NCBI GenBank assembly: GCA_947450365.1
Contig: CANFVE010000006.1
Location: 1-64,000 of the forward strand
Length of the DNA: 64,000 nucleotides
Direction of reading: 5' to 3'
From: Cytophagaceae bacterium
GTDB taxonomy: Bacteria; Bacteroidota; Bacteroidia; Cytophagales; Spirosomataceae
Shown in pieces: positions 24,025-33,189 of this stretch; position 1 is the first letter of the stretch; each line of letters opens with the position of its first letter. The notes beneath the pieces were generated by a model. The model ran no database searches. It saw only the letters and a program-made list of their open reading frames with translations, and was not told where the DNA came from. The translations under genes were made by a program, and so were the position numbers.

Positions 24025-25809
24025 ATGAACCGCATCCAAGACGAATTAATTGCCTCCATTCAATCTGCACTTCAATCCATTTTTCAAATCGAAAATGCCG
24101 AAGTGGTTTTACAAGAAACAAAAAAGGAGTTTGAAGGTACCTTCACGTTTGTGGTATTCCCATTTACGAAACAAGCCGGGATGGCACCCCCACAAATTGC
24201 TCAGAAAATTGGAGATTTTGTTCTAGAGAATTTAGCAGGCATATCAAAATTCCAAGTTGTCCAAGGGTTTTTGAATTTCACCTTGGCGGATGAACTTTGG
24301 GCTGAAGCCTTATTAAGTTTACAAAATGACCCACAGGCATACACCTTAGCCAATAAAAACGAGAAAATTCTCATTGAATATTCCTCGCCTAATACCAATA
24401 AACCACTTCATTTAGGCCATTTACGAAACAACTTTTTAGGCTTTTCCGTGGCCCAAATTTTAGCAGCCGGAGGATATGAAGTAATCAAGACGAATTTGGT
24501 TAATGACCGAGGCATTCATATTTGTAAGTCAATGCTCGCCTATCAGAAAATGGGTCAGGGAGAAACACCAGAATCGAGTGATTTGAAGGGCGATCATTTA
24601 GTTGGCAAATATTACGTTGCCTTTGACAAAGCCTACAAGGCAGAAATGGAAACCTTGATTGCCGGTGGTATGGAGGCCGAACAAGCCAAAATTCAGGCAC
24701 CAATCATGCAGGAAGCCCAAGCCATGTTAGTCGCCTGGGAACAAGGGGATCCAAAAGTTATTCAATTATGGGAAACCATGAATGCATGGGTCCTAGGTGG
24801 TTTTGAGAAAAGCTATGCGCAAATGGGCGTACGTTTTGATAAAATTTATCGTGAATCGAATACCTATTTATTAGGCAAAAAAATAGTGGATGAAGGGCTA
24901 CAATCTGGTACATTTTTTAGAAAAGAAGATAATTCTGTTTGGATAAATTTAGAAGAGGAAGGCTTGGATGAAAAATTAGTCTTACGCAAAGATGGAACGT
25001 CTGTGTATATCACTCAGGACATGGGGACGGCCCAATTGAAATTTGAGGATTTCGGAGCAAAAAAGTCGGTATATGTTGTCGGAAATGAACAAGATTATCA
25101 TTTCGAGGTCCTATTTCATATCCTAAAAAAATTAAATAAACCCTATTCTTTGGGCAATTACCATTTATCCTATGGAATGGTGGATTTACCTAGTGGCAAA
25201 ATGAAATCCAGAGAAGGTACGGTTGTGGATGCAGATGATTTAATGTCCGAAATGGTTCAAACCGCGAAGGAACGAACGACCGAATTAGGCAAAATCGAAG
25301 GATTTTCAGCATCTGAATTGGATAACTTGTTTAACCAATTAGGCTTGGGAGCTTTGAAATATTTCCTTTTAAAAGTGGATCCCAAAAAACGTATGTTATT
25401 TAATCCCGAGGAATCGATCGATTTCCAAGGAAATACAGGTCCATTCGTTCAATATACACATGCTCGGATATGTTCGATGATTCGAAAAGCAAAAGAACAA
25501 GCCATCGATTTTCAGTTGAAAAGCACCCCAAAAGCTGATTTAAGCCCAACGGAACAAGAATTAATTTATTTATTAGGTACCTACAAAGCGAAAATCGAAG
25601 AAGCATGTGCCCAATTTTCCCCTGCGATTATCGCACAATATGCATATGATGTAGCCAAACAATTCAATAAACTATACAACGAGCATAGCATATTAAATGA
25701 GGAAGATGCAATAAAACGAAACATTCGATTAACTTTGGCTGAGCTAACGGGAAAAACAATTCGGGAGGCTTTTGAGTTAATAGGAATACAATCCCCAGAA
25801 AGGATGTAA
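24025..25809 (+). CDS. argS: Arginyl-tRNA synthetase
   Basis: Class I synthetase of 594 residues that charges tRNA-Arg. The N-terminal additional domain is followed by the HIGH-type motif in SPNTNKPLHLGHLRNN, the KMSKS equivalent GKMKSREGT, and a C-terminal anticodon-binding helical domain ending in QSPERM. I chose ATG at 24025 (MNRIQDELIASIQ) because the extra 24 residues from an upstream ATG would overlap the divergent tsaC gene and its promoter. Glutathione peroxidase follows after 1 bp. Confidence 0.96.
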   Translation: MNRIQDELIASIQSALQSIFQIENAEVVLQETKKEFEGTFTFVVFPFTKQAGMAPPQIAQKIGDFVLENLAGISKFQVVQGFLNFTLADELWAEALLSLQNDPQAYTLANKNEKILIEYSSPNTNKPLHLGHLRNNFLGFSVAQILAAGGYEVIKTNLVNDRGIHICKSMLAYQKMGQGETPESSDLKGDHLVGKYYVAFDKAYKAEMETLIAGGMEAEQAKIQAPIMQEAQAMLVAWEQGDPKVIQLWETMNAWVLGGFEKSYAQMGVRFDKIYRESNTYLLGKKIVDEGLQSGTFFRKEDNSVWINLEEEGLDEKLVLRKDGTSVYITQDMGTAQLKFEDFGAKKSVYVVGNEQDYHFEVLFHILKKLNKPYSLGNYHLSYGMVDLPSGKMKSREGTVVDADDLMSEMVQTAKERTTELGKIEGFSASELDNLFNQLGLGALKYFLLKVDPKKRMLFNPEESIDFQGNTGPFVQYTHARICSMIRKAKEQAIDFQLKSTPKADLSPTEQELIYLLGTYKAKIEEACAQFSPAIIAQYAYDVAKQFNKLYNEHSILNEEDAIKRNIRLTLAELTGKTIREAFELIGIQSPERM

Positions 25810-25810
25810 C

Positions 25811-26437
25811 ATGAAACGAATCATTATAATTTCAACCTTATTTATACTTCTTATTATGATCGCAAACCTTATGAAAATCGGATCTTTATTAACTGCTTTA
25901 GCGCTCCCATTTACACAAAATACGGCATTAAGCAGACCAAACGGAACAGAAATGAATGCAGCAGCACCTAATTTCTATCAATTCAAAATGAAAGGAATTG
26001 ATGGAAAAGAAATCGATTTTAGCCAATTTAAAGGAAAAAAAATCATCGTTTTGAACACCGCCTCCAAATGCGGCTATACGCCACAATATGCGGATTGGGA
26101 GAAATTTCACCAAGCCAATAAAGACATCGTTATTTTAGGATTTCCAGCGAATGAATTTGGTGGCCAAGAACCAGGTACTAATTCTGAAATCGCTACATTC
26201 TGTCAAAAAAATTACGGAGTTTCCTTTCAAATGATGGAAAAAGTCGTGGTGAAAGGAGCTGAAAAGTGTAATTTATATGCATGGCTTACTGATAAATCTA
26301 AGAATGGTTGGAATGAAAAAGAACCCAGCTGGAATTTTTGCAAATACGTAATAAATGAAAAAGGCGAATTGGTCAATTTCTTTGCTTCAGGTGTTAAACC
26401 AACAAGTCCTGAATTTATCGCAGCTTTGAATAAATAA
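25811..26437 (+). CDS. Glutathione peroxidase family peroxidase, membrane-anchored or exported
   Basis: Peroxidase of 208 residues with an N-terminal hydrophobic segment (RIIIISTLFILLIMIANL). The Gpx domain starts near 50: catalytic Cys in NTASKCGYTPQY, Gln in GFPANEFGGQEPG, Trp and Asn in SWNFCKYV. The catalytic residue is Cys, encoded by TGC, not selenocysteine. Such non-seleno Gpx proteins generally use thioredoxin. An alternative later start at the Met in GTEMNAAAP or the one at NLMKIG would make a cytoplasmic form; the hydrophobic start makes export more likely. Confidence 0.88.
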   Translation: MKRIIIISTLFILLIMIANLMKIGSLLTALALPFTQNTALSRPNGTEMNAAAPNFYQFKMKGIDGKEIDFSQFKGKKIIVLNTASKCGYTPQYADWEKFHQANKDIVILGFPANEFGGQEPGTNSEIATFCQKNYGVSFQMMEKVVVKGAEKCNLYAWLTDKSKNGWNEKEPSWNFCKYVINEKGELVNFFASGVKPTSPEFIAALNK

Positions 26438-26440
26438 TTG

Positions 26441-27349
26441 ATGAATCGTTGGATCGAAGCGGCTCGACCCCGCACCTTACCCTTGGCGATTGCCAGTATA
26501 TTATTAGGAAATTTTCTTGCCTACGCGGCCGGAAAATTTTCTTTTTTAACTGGCTTTCTAGCTATTTTGACAACGCTACTGCTTCAAATCTTATCCAATT
26601 TCGCCAATGATCTTGGGGATTCGACCCATGGCGTCGACAATGCCAATCGGAAAGTAGCCCTCCGTGCCGTTCAAACAGGCAAAATCAGTCAAGCAGAAAT
26701 GAAGAAAGCTGTGGTATACACATCGCTCCTATCTTTGATTTCTGGTATTTCATTGATTTATGTGGGTTTGTCTCATGCCCCATGGGAAAGTATGTTAAGT
26801 TTTTTAGGGATCGGAATTTTGGCGATTTTGGCAGCCATTGCCTATACTGTCGGGAAAAAACCCTATGGCTATATGGGCTTAGGGGACCTTTCGGTTTTTC
26901 TATTTTTTGGATGGGTCGGAACCTTTGGAACGTATTACTTACAAACTGAAATCCTCAATTTTTACATTTTAATTCCCGCCTCTGGCTGTGGCTTATTGTC
27001 GGTGGCAGTCCTAAATTTGAATAATTTACGAGACATCGAGAATGACCGAAAAACAGGAAAAAATTCCATTCCCGTACGTATCGGTAAAACATTCGGGTTT
27101 TATTATCAAAAGATCATCATGACAATGGGATTTTCAACCTTCATCATTTATTTGATATATCAGGGGAAACCAATCCAATTGGCCCAAAACATTATCCTCA
27201 TGGTAGGTTGGTATCCGCTGGTTCAAATTATCCGTAATCTAAATCCTCAAATGACCCCCGCACAAATTGATCCCTATTTGAAAAAAACAGCGCTGAGCAC
27301 CTTATTCATGATTGTGATTTTCGGGATTAGTCAAATTTTTCTTAGCTAA
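26441..27349 (+). CDS. menA: 1,4-dihydroxy-2-naphthoate polyprenyltransferase
   Basis: UbiA-family membrane prenyltransferase of 302 residues that joins DHNA to a polyprenyl diphosphate in menaquinone synthesis. It has many hydrophobic helices and the two Asp-rich motifs: NFANDLGDSTHGVDN near 60 and NLRDIENDRKTGKNS near 188. The N-terminal WIEAARPRTLPLAIASILLG is typical of MenA. ATG at 26441 is preferred over the TTG directly before it. It begins 3 bp after the peroxidase stop. Confidence 0.92.
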   Translation: MNRWIEAARPRTLPLAIASILLGNFLAYAAGKFSFLTGFLAILTTLLLQILSNFANDLGDSTHGVDNANRKVALRAVQTGKISQAEMKKAVVYTSLLSLISGISLIYVGLSHAPWESMLSFLGIGILAILAAIAYTVGKKPYGYMGLGDLSVFLFFGWVGTFGTYYLQTEILNFYILIPASGCGLLSVAVLNLNNLRDIENDRKTGKNSIPVRIGKTFGFYYQKIIMTMGFSTFIIYLIYQGKPIQLAQNIILMVGWYPLVQIIRNLNPQMTPAQIDPYLKKTALSTLFMIVIFGISQIFLS

Positions 27350-27382
27350 TAAAATCGCTATTTTTACAAAAAATATTCTGTT

Positions 27383-28732
27383 ATGACCAAGCGTTTTCGA
27401 TTCATTTGCTTATCTATTTTGTTCTCCCCCCTGTTTGTTCAAGCACAAGATGCGATGAATTATCTGGAGATTGGAATTACCCAAAATAAAACGGGGAATT
27501 ATGCCGATGCACTTCGAAATTTCAGTTTGGAAATTGAAAAAAATATCGCCAATCCAAATCCAGTAGCCTTTTACAACCGGGGATTTGCCAAATATAATTT
27601 AAAAGATTTCCGTGGAGCCATCCTCGATTTTGACAAAGCGATTGAATTAAAACCAACTTATTTTGAGGCATTTATCGCCCGTGGACAAAGCTACAGCATG
27701 CAGGATAATCATAAAGTAGCGATGAATGATTACAACGAGGCGATTCGCCTAAACCCCTTGGAAGGAACGGCCTATTACAGCCGAGGTGTTTCCAAAATGC
27801 GTTTACTAAACTTCCGAGGAGGTTTATCTGATTTCAACAAATCCCTCGAATTAAACCCAGATTATGCGCCAGGTTTAGCCGCTCGTGGAGAATCTAAAGT
27901 TAAATTATCTGATTACAAAGGCAGTATTGAGGATTTTGATAAAGCCATCGAAATCAGCCCAAAACGCGCCGGATATTATTCTTACCGGGCTTTTTCAAAA
28001 ATGAAATTAGGTGAATTCGCGCCAGCGATCAAAGACTATGCTGAAGCAATCAAATTAAGTCCGGACAATGCAGATGATTGGTATTATTCAGGTTTTTGCA
28101 AAACACAATTGGAGAATTTCAGAGGTGAAAATGGCGAAAAAGGAGCCTTAGAGGATTTCAGTAAGGCATTGGAATTAAATCCCAACAAAGTAGAAGCTTT
28201 TTATGGCCGAGGTTTTGCCAAATCAAAATTAGGCGATCCACGTGGGGCGATTGAAGATTATTCAAGGGCTGCGGAAATGGGCAATAATGAATCTGCCAAA
28301 ATTGTCTATGACCTAAAAATGAATAAAAACGTCTTAGATGAATTACGAAATGGCGTACAGGATAAATTAAAAATGGCGGAATATTCGTCAGAGCGTTCGG
28401 AAATATATTTCAATCGGGGTGCAGCCAAAGCGAAATCTGGCGACCCGAAACAGGCCATCGAAGATTATAACAAGGCCATTTCACTCCAACCGAGTTATGC
28501 AGATGCTTATTTCTTCCGCGGTGTGGCCAAATCCGTATTGGGAGATCAACGCAACGCCATTCAGGATTGCAGCAATGCCATTAAATTAAATGCCAAATAT
28601 GCGGAGGCTTATTTTGTTCGGGGTATTATAAAATTAGCCTTAGGTGACAATTCAGGCTGTTTGGATTTAAGTAAATCAGGCGAATTAGGGTATAATCCTG
28701 CGTATCAAGTAATCCGTAATTTCTGCAATTAA
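27383..28732 (+). CDS. Exported tetratricopeptide repeat protein
   Basis: Protein of 449 residues with a signal peptide (MTKRFRFICLSILFSPLFVQA) followed by about twelve TPR/Sel1-like units of the form FYNRGFAKYNLKDFRGAILD and AIEDYNKAISLQPSY, spanning nearly the whole chain. Probably periplasmic or outer-membrane associated, acting in protein assembly. No enzyme domain is seen. Distinct from the cytoplasmic TPR protein at 7307-8710. It is 33 bp after menA. Confidence 0.85.
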   Translation: MTKRFRFICLSILFSPLFVQAQDAMNYLEIGITQNKTGNYADALRNFSLEIEKNIANPNPVAFYNRGFAKYNLKDFRGAILDFDKAIELKPTYFEAFIARGQSYSMQDNHKVAMNDYNEAIRLNPLEGTAYYSRGVSKMRLLNFRGGLSDFNKSLELNPDYAPGLAARGESKVKLSDYKGSIEDFDKAIEISPKRAGYYSYRAFSKMKLGEFAPAIKDYAEAIKLSPDNADDWYYSGFCKTQLENFRGENGEKGALEDFSKALELNPNKVEAFYGRGFAKSKLGDPRGAIEDYSRAAEMGNNESAKIVYDLKMNKNVLDELRNGVQDKLKMAEYSSERSEIYFNRGAAKAKSGDPKQAIEDYNKAISLQPSYADAYFFRGVAKSVLGDQRNAIQDCSNAIKLNAKYAEAYFVRGIIKLALGDNSGCLDLSKSGELGYNPAYQVIRNFCN

Positions 28733-28792
28733 TTAGCTAACTCGAGGATTTTTCATTTATTCATCGCCAAGCAGTTTAAATGACGTAAATCC

Positions 28793-28880
28793 AAGATTAT
28801 TACCTTAATCTCAGCGAAAAAGGTTAATTACTCTTAGCAAAGATTATTACTTTAATCTCAGCGAAGAAGATTAATTACTC
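28793..28880. repeat. Tandem 41-bp imperfect direct repeat
   Basis: Two copies, 28793-28833 and 28840-28880, differ at three positions. Each contains a potential stem TTAATCT / AGATTAA (or its G-U version AGGTTAA) around a CAGCGAA-type loop. The second copy overlaps the last codons of the AMP nucleosidase gene. The remaining 28733-28792 gap holds nothing I recognise. Confidence 0.7.
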
Positions 28881-29648
28881 AAAGCGAAGGTGCTTCACAG
28901 ATTCTCCTGAGGAGGCTAATTCGATCAAAGAATCAATCCCGATTTGCAAATGCTTGTCGACAAAATTTGTCGTCACCGTTTTGTCACTCACTTCCGTCTT
29001 CACGCCATCCGGTGTCATCGGATTATCGGAAACGAGCAATAAAGCGCCGTGGGGAATTTTATTTTTAAAGCCTACCGTGAAAATCGTGGCCGTTTCCATG
29101 TCGATGCCCATGGCTCTGATGTCTGACAAATAGGTTTTAAAGGCTTCATCGTGTTCCCATACCCGACGGTTGGTCGTATAAATTAAACCCGTCCAATAAT
29201 CCATTTCATGTTTTTTGATCATGGAGGAAACCGCACGTTGCAATCGGAAAGAAGGTAAGGCTGGGACTTCTTTGGGCATATATTCATCTGAGGTACCTTC
29301 GCCTCGAACGGCGGCAATCGGTAAAATCAAATCTCCCAGGAGTAAATTCTTTTTCAATCCGCCACATTTACCTAAAAATAGAACGGCCTTGGGCGAAATC
29401 GCTGACAAAATATCCATTACGGTAGCTGCCATAGGTGATCCCATGCCGAAATTGATAATGGTGATGTCATTGGCCGTTGCGGTTTGCATCGGACGATCCT
29501 GCCCTAAAATTTCTACGTCAAATTTTTCCGCAAACATATCGACATAATTTTTGAAATTCGTCAATAAAATATAGGATCCAAAACTTTCCAAGGGCGTACC
29601 TGTGTAGCGGGGCAACCAGTTCTGAACAATCTCTTCTTTCGTTTTCAT
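28875..29648 (-). CDS. amn: AMP nucleosidase, short form
   Basis: Phosphorylase-fold enzyme of 257 residues that hydrolyses AMP to adenine and ribose 5-phosphate. Family features are FGSYILLTNFKNYVDMFAE, the phosphate/purine site region TIINFGMGSPMAATVMDIL, FLGKCGGLKKNLLLGDLILP and GIDMETATIF. It lacks the extra N-terminal domain of the enterobacterial enzyme, as is usual for the Bacteroidota group. A general purine nucleoside phosphorylase activity cannot be ruled out. Transcribed toward the repeats. Confidence 0.85.
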   Translation of the reverse strand: MKTKEEIVQNWLPRYTGTPLESFGSYILLTNFKNYVDMFAEKFDVEILGQDRPMQTATANDITIINFGMGSPMAATVMDILSAISPKAVLFLGKCGGLKKNLLLGDLILPIAAVRGEGTSDEYMPKEVPALPSFRLQRAVSSMIKKHEMDYWTGLIYTTNRRVWEHDEAFKTYLSDIRAMGIDMETATIFTVGFKNKIPHGALLLVSDNPMTPDGVKTEVSDKTVTTNFVDKHLQIGIDSLIELASSGESVKHLRFE

Positions 29649-29683
29649 ATATTATTGGTAATTTAGGTGGGAATTATTGAGGC

Positions 29684-30145
29684 ATGCAAACAAACACGGA
29701 TTCAATCCCATTAATCTTCCCGGCATTTGAATACAAATTAACTCAAAAGGAGGGAAAACTTTTCATTTTTGATGCAATTGCCAAAAAATTCAGATCCCTA
29801 AGCCCTGAAGAATGGGTGCGTCAACATTGCCTGCATTTCCTCACCCATCACCTACATTATCCCGCTTCTTGCATTCAGATCGAAGGAGGTCATCAAATTA
29901 ATTCGATGCAACGACGAACCGATATCCAAGTGTTTGACCCCTCAGGCCATTTATTGCTCATTATCGAATGTAAGGCCCCACATATAGCTATCAGTGAACA
30001 AAGTCTTATGCAAATTAGTCAGTATCAAAAAAAGAATGAAGCGCGCTTTATTGCGCTAACAAATGGCTTAGAAAATCATATCTTTGAGATTAATTTACAA
30101 GACAAACAAGCAATCAAGATAAATCAATTTCCTTCCTACCTATGA
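29684..30145 (+). CDS. HsdR_N-like PD-(D/E)XK domain protein
   Basis: Stand-alone protein of 153 residues matching the N-terminal nuclease-like domain of type I restriction R subunits (HSDR_N_2). The PD-(D/E)XK core is visible as RRTDIQVFDPSGHLLLIIECKAP: D, then E-x-K, with a following Gln in QISQYQKKNEARF. No helicase, HsdM or HsdS gene is nearby. Such solitary proteins are widespread in Bacteroidota and of unknown function. It overlaps the following phosphatase by 4 bp (ATGA), implying translational coupling. Confidence 0.8.
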   Translation: MQTNTDSIPLIFPAFEYKLTQKEGKLFIFDAIAKKFRSLSPEEWVRQHCLHFLTHHLHYPASCIQIEGGHQINSMQRRTDIQVFDPSGHLLLIIECKAPHIAISEQSLMQISQYQKKNEARFIALTNGLENHIFEINLQDKQAIKINQFPSYL

Positions 30146-31776
30146 AAAAAAATTACCTATTCCTCGTTCTTTTCAGCTGCCTTTCCCTAGGGGTTTGGGC
30201 TCAAAAAAAACCAGCTTCATTACCTAAAAGACCCGCATTGGTGGTAGGAATCGTGGTGGATCAAATGCGCTATGATTATTTATATAAATATGCAGATCGC
30301 TACTCGGACAATGGATTTAAGCGATTGATGCATGAAGGAATTAATTGCCAGGATAATCATTACAACTATGCCCCGACCGTAACTGCGGCCGGCCATACGA
30401 GTGTATATACGGGAACTGTTCCTGCTGTGCATGGGATTGTCGGGAATGATTGGACTGACGTGGCAACTGGAAAAAAAGTGTATTGCACAGACGACAGTAC
30501 AGTCGTAACGGTGGGAACAACCGGAAAAACGGGTTGGATGTCCCCCAAAAATTTATGGACTACTACCATTACGGACCAATTAAAAATGGCTCAAAATTTT
30601 CGTTCTAAAACCATCGCAATTGCCTTAAAAGATCGTGGTGCGATTTTACCGGGAGGTCATACGGCAGATGGGGCGTATTGGTATGATTCGAAAGAAGGCC
30701 GTTGGATTACTTCTTCCTTTTACATGAAAGAATTACCTACCTGGGTTCAGGCATTTAATGGGGAAGAGAGAGCAACTAAATACGTAAAACAAGGCTGGAA
30801 TACCCTCTACCCTATCCAAACCTACCGCCAAAGCGCCGAGGACAATAGCCTTTTTGAAGGTAAATTTCCAGGGGAGAAGACCAGTGCATTTCCGCATGAT
30901 TTAAAGGAAGGAAATCCATTAGAAGTTTTACGTTCGACGCCCTATGGCAATCAATTAACGAAGGAATTTGCCCTTCAGGCGATTGATTCGGAAAAATTAG
31001 GTCAAAACGGGAATACCGATTTTCTTGCCATCAGCTTTTCCTCCACAGATTATGTAGGACATAATTTCGGTCCGCAATCCATTGAATTAGAAGATACTTA
31101 TTTGCGATTAGACCGTGACATTGCGGATATTTTGGCATTTTTGGACAAAAAATATGGCAAAGATCAAGTCCTCGTTTTCCTTACCGCTGACCATGCGGTA
31201 GCTGAAGTTCCTGGATTTTTACAAAGTAAAAAAATGCCTGGTGGAGTATTTGACCGTGCCAAAGCAACCGCTGATATGAAAAAAGCGATTGCCACAGCCT
31301 TTGGAAATGTAGATTTAGTCGTTTCAGAAGATAATTCACAGATTTACTTCAATCATGCCACGATGGAAAAATTAGGCATCGATTATAAAAAATTATTTGA
31401 AGTAGTTCGTACCTCCTACCAAAAACAAGAGGGATTTTCCGAATTAATCGACCTACGTAATATTAAGGGATCAAACTTAAATGATTTGTACAGTCGGCTT
31501 GTCATCAATGGCTACCACCCTGCTCGCAGTGGCGATTTCATGGTACTCTTGAAACCGCAATGGTTTGTGGGTTCAAAAACAGGTACAACACATAGTACTT
31601 TATATGCCTATGACACCCACGTGCCATTATTATTTTACGGCTGGAAAGTGAAACCAAATGAAATTACGGTGCGGACCTCGATCAGTGATATTTCGACGAC
31701 TTTGGCCAATTGGCTCACCTGTATGGAGCCATCCGGAAGCATCGGACAAATCATTTCAAAAATAGGTAACCCTTAA
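30142..31776 (+). CDS. PafA-type alkaline phosphatase
   Basis: Exported phosphatase of 544 residues with a signal peptide (MKKNYLFLVLFSCLSLGVWA). The alkaline phosphatase superfamily core shows VVGIVVDQMRYDYLYKYA (metal Asp), the Thr nucleophile region NYAPTVTAAGHTSVYTGT, SSTDYVGHNFGP (Asp and His) and FLTADHAVAEVPGF (Asp-His). This matches PafA, a broad phosphomonoesterase of Bacteroidota periplasm that is Thr- rather than Ser-dependent. Start overlaps the HsdR_N-like gene by 4 bp. Confidence 0.9.
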   Translation: MKKNYLFLVLFSCLSLGVWAQKKPASLPKRPALVVGIVVDQMRYDYLYKYADRYSDNGFKRLMHEGINCQDNHYNYAPTVTAAGHTSVYTGTVPAVHGIVGNDWTDVATGKKVYCTDDSTVVTVGTTGKTGWMSPKNLWTTTITDQLKMAQNFRSKTIAIALKDRGAILPGGHTADGAYWYDSKEGRWITSSFYMKELPTWVQAFNGEERATKYVKQGWNTLYPIQTYRQSAEDNSLFEGKFPGEKTSAFPHDLKEGNPLEVLRSTPYGNQLTKEFALQAIDSEKLGQNGNTDFLAISFSSTDYVGHNFGPQSIELEDTYLRLDRDIADILAFLDKKYGKDQVLVFLTADHAVAEVPGFLQSKKMPGGVFDRAKATADMKKAIATAFGNVDLVVSEDNSQIYFNHATMEKLGIDYKKLFEVVRTSYQKQEGFSELIDLRNIKGSNLNDLYSRLVINGYHPARSGDFMVLLKPQWFVGSKTGTTHSTLYAYDTHVPLLFYGWKVKPNEITVRTSISDISTTLANWLTCMEPSGSIGQIISKIGNP

Positions 31777-31821
31777 ATAATTTATATAGATCATAACACA
31801 ATCCTCTATAAATATTTAAAG

Positions 31822-31838
31822 AAAATTAGCTAATTTTG
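31822..31838 (+). promoter_or_regulatory. Palindrome overlapping a putative ugd -7 box
   Basis: AAAATTAGCTAATTTT (31822-31837) is a perfect 16-bp palindrome whose right half forms the TAATTTTG -7 box (31831-31838), 34 nt before the ugd ATG. TAGCTAATTTT is repeated once more immediately downstream. A repressor site is possible. Confidence 0.4.
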
Positions 31839-31872
31839 TAGCTAATTTTTGAATTAAACCAAGAAAACAGAA

Positions 31873-33186
31873 ATGAAAATTGCAGTAGTAGGAACGGGAT
31901 ATGTAGGATTAGTGACGGGTACTTGTTTTGCCGAAACGGGAAATCAGGTGACATGTGTCGATATTAATGAAGATAAAATCAACCGCATGAAGGCGGGTGA
32001 AGTACCTATTTATGAACCCGGCCTGGAAGATTTATTTCACCGAAATGTGGAAGAAGGACGTTTAGTTTTCACCACGGATTTAGCATCAGGAATCGAAGGA
32101 GCGAAAGTTATCTTTTTAGCTTTACCAACCCCTCCGGGGGAAGATGGTTCCGCAGATTTAAAATACATTTTACAGGTAGCGAATGACTTAGGGCCATTAT
32201 TGAAGGATTACACGGTTCTGATTGATAAAAGTACGGTACCCGTTGGGACCTCTGAATTAGTTCGGAATGCGGTAGCAAAAAATGCCAAGGTCGATTTTGA
32301 TGTCGTATCAAATCCTGAATTTTTACGCGAGGGCGTAGCGGTGGAGGATTTTATGAAGCCGGACCGGGTGGTGATTGGCACGGAAAGCCCACGGGCGAAG
32401 GAAGTCATGAATGTGTTATATGCGCCTTTGGTGCGTCAAGGAAATCCAATTATTTTCATGGATGAGCGATCGGCGGAAATGACTAAATATGCGGCTAATG
32501 CGTTTTTGGCAACGAAAATTACGTTCATGAATGAGATTGCCAATTTGTGTGAATTGGTAGGTGCTAATGTGGATGATATTCGACGGGGTATCGGAACGGA
32601 TTCCCGTATTGGAAAACGCTTTTTGTTTGCAGGGATAGGCTATGGTGGAAGTTGCTTCCCAAAGGATGTGCAGGCATTAGCCAAAACATCAGAGGAGAAT
32701 CATTATAAATTCCATATTTTGGATAGTGTGATGCGGGTAAACGAGAAGCAGAAAACGAAATTGATGCCGACTATTCAAAGTCATTTCAACAATGATTTGG
32801 CCGGAAAAACCATCGGTATTTGGGGATTAGCGTTTAAGCCCTACACAGATGATATACGGGAGGCACCGGCCCTTTATAATATAGAGGCCTTATTGGAATT
32901 GGGTTGTAAAATCAATGTCTATGACCCTGAGGCGATGCCAAATGTGAAGGTCATTTTAGGGGATAAAGTCACATTTTCAAAGAACCCATATGAGGCCATT
33001 GATCAGGCGGATGCCTTATTGATTGTGACAGAATGGCCACAATTCAGAACACCAGATTTTGAACGGATGGAAGGTTTATTGAAGAACAAAGTTATTTTCG
33101 ATGGTCGAAATTTATATGAAACGGCTCAAATGAGAGATTTAGGATATACCTATTATTCAATAGGCCGACAAAAGGTTATATCATAA
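31873..33186 (+). CDS. ugd: UDP-glucose 6-dehydrogenase
   Basis: NAD-dependent dehydrogenase of 437 residues that oxidises UDP-glucose to UDP-glucuronate. The Rossmann motif MKIAVVGTGYVGLVTGTCF opens the protein, the family segment FLREGVAVEDFMKPDRVVIG is present, and the catalytic Cys lies in GIGYGGSCFPKD. It is 3 bp upstream of the UDP-glucuronate decarboxylase, so both probably supply UDP-xylose and UDP-glucuronate for surface polysaccharide. Confidence 0.95.
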   Translation: MKIAVVGTGYVGLVTGTCFAETGNQVTCVDINEDKINRMKAGEVPIYEPGLEDLFHRNVEEGRLVFTTDLASGIEGAKVIFLALPTPPGEDGSADLKYILQVANDLGPLLKDYTVLIDKSTVPVGTSELVRNAVAKNAKVDFDVVSNPEFLREGVAVEDFMKPDRVVIGTESPRAKEVMNVLYAPLVRQGNPIIFMDERSAEMTKYAANAFLATKITFMNEIANLCELVGANVDDIRRGIGTDSRIGKRFLFAGIGYGGSCFPKDVQALAKTSEENHYKFHILDSVMRVNEKQKTKLMPTIQSHFNNDLAGKTIGIWGLAFKPYTDDIREAPALYNIEALLELGCKINVYDPEAMPNVKVILGDKVTFSKNPYEAIDQADALLIVTEWPQFRTPDFERMEGLLKNKVIFDGRNLYETAQMRDLGYTYYSIGRQKVIS

Positions 33187-33189
33187 ACT

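Noticed and set aside
25811-26437. Selenoprotein glutathione peroxidase
   Set aside because: The catalytic position is a TGC Cys codon.
28733-28880. CRISPR array at the 41-bp repeats
   Set aside because: Only two imperfect units, almost no spacer (6 bp) and no cas genes.
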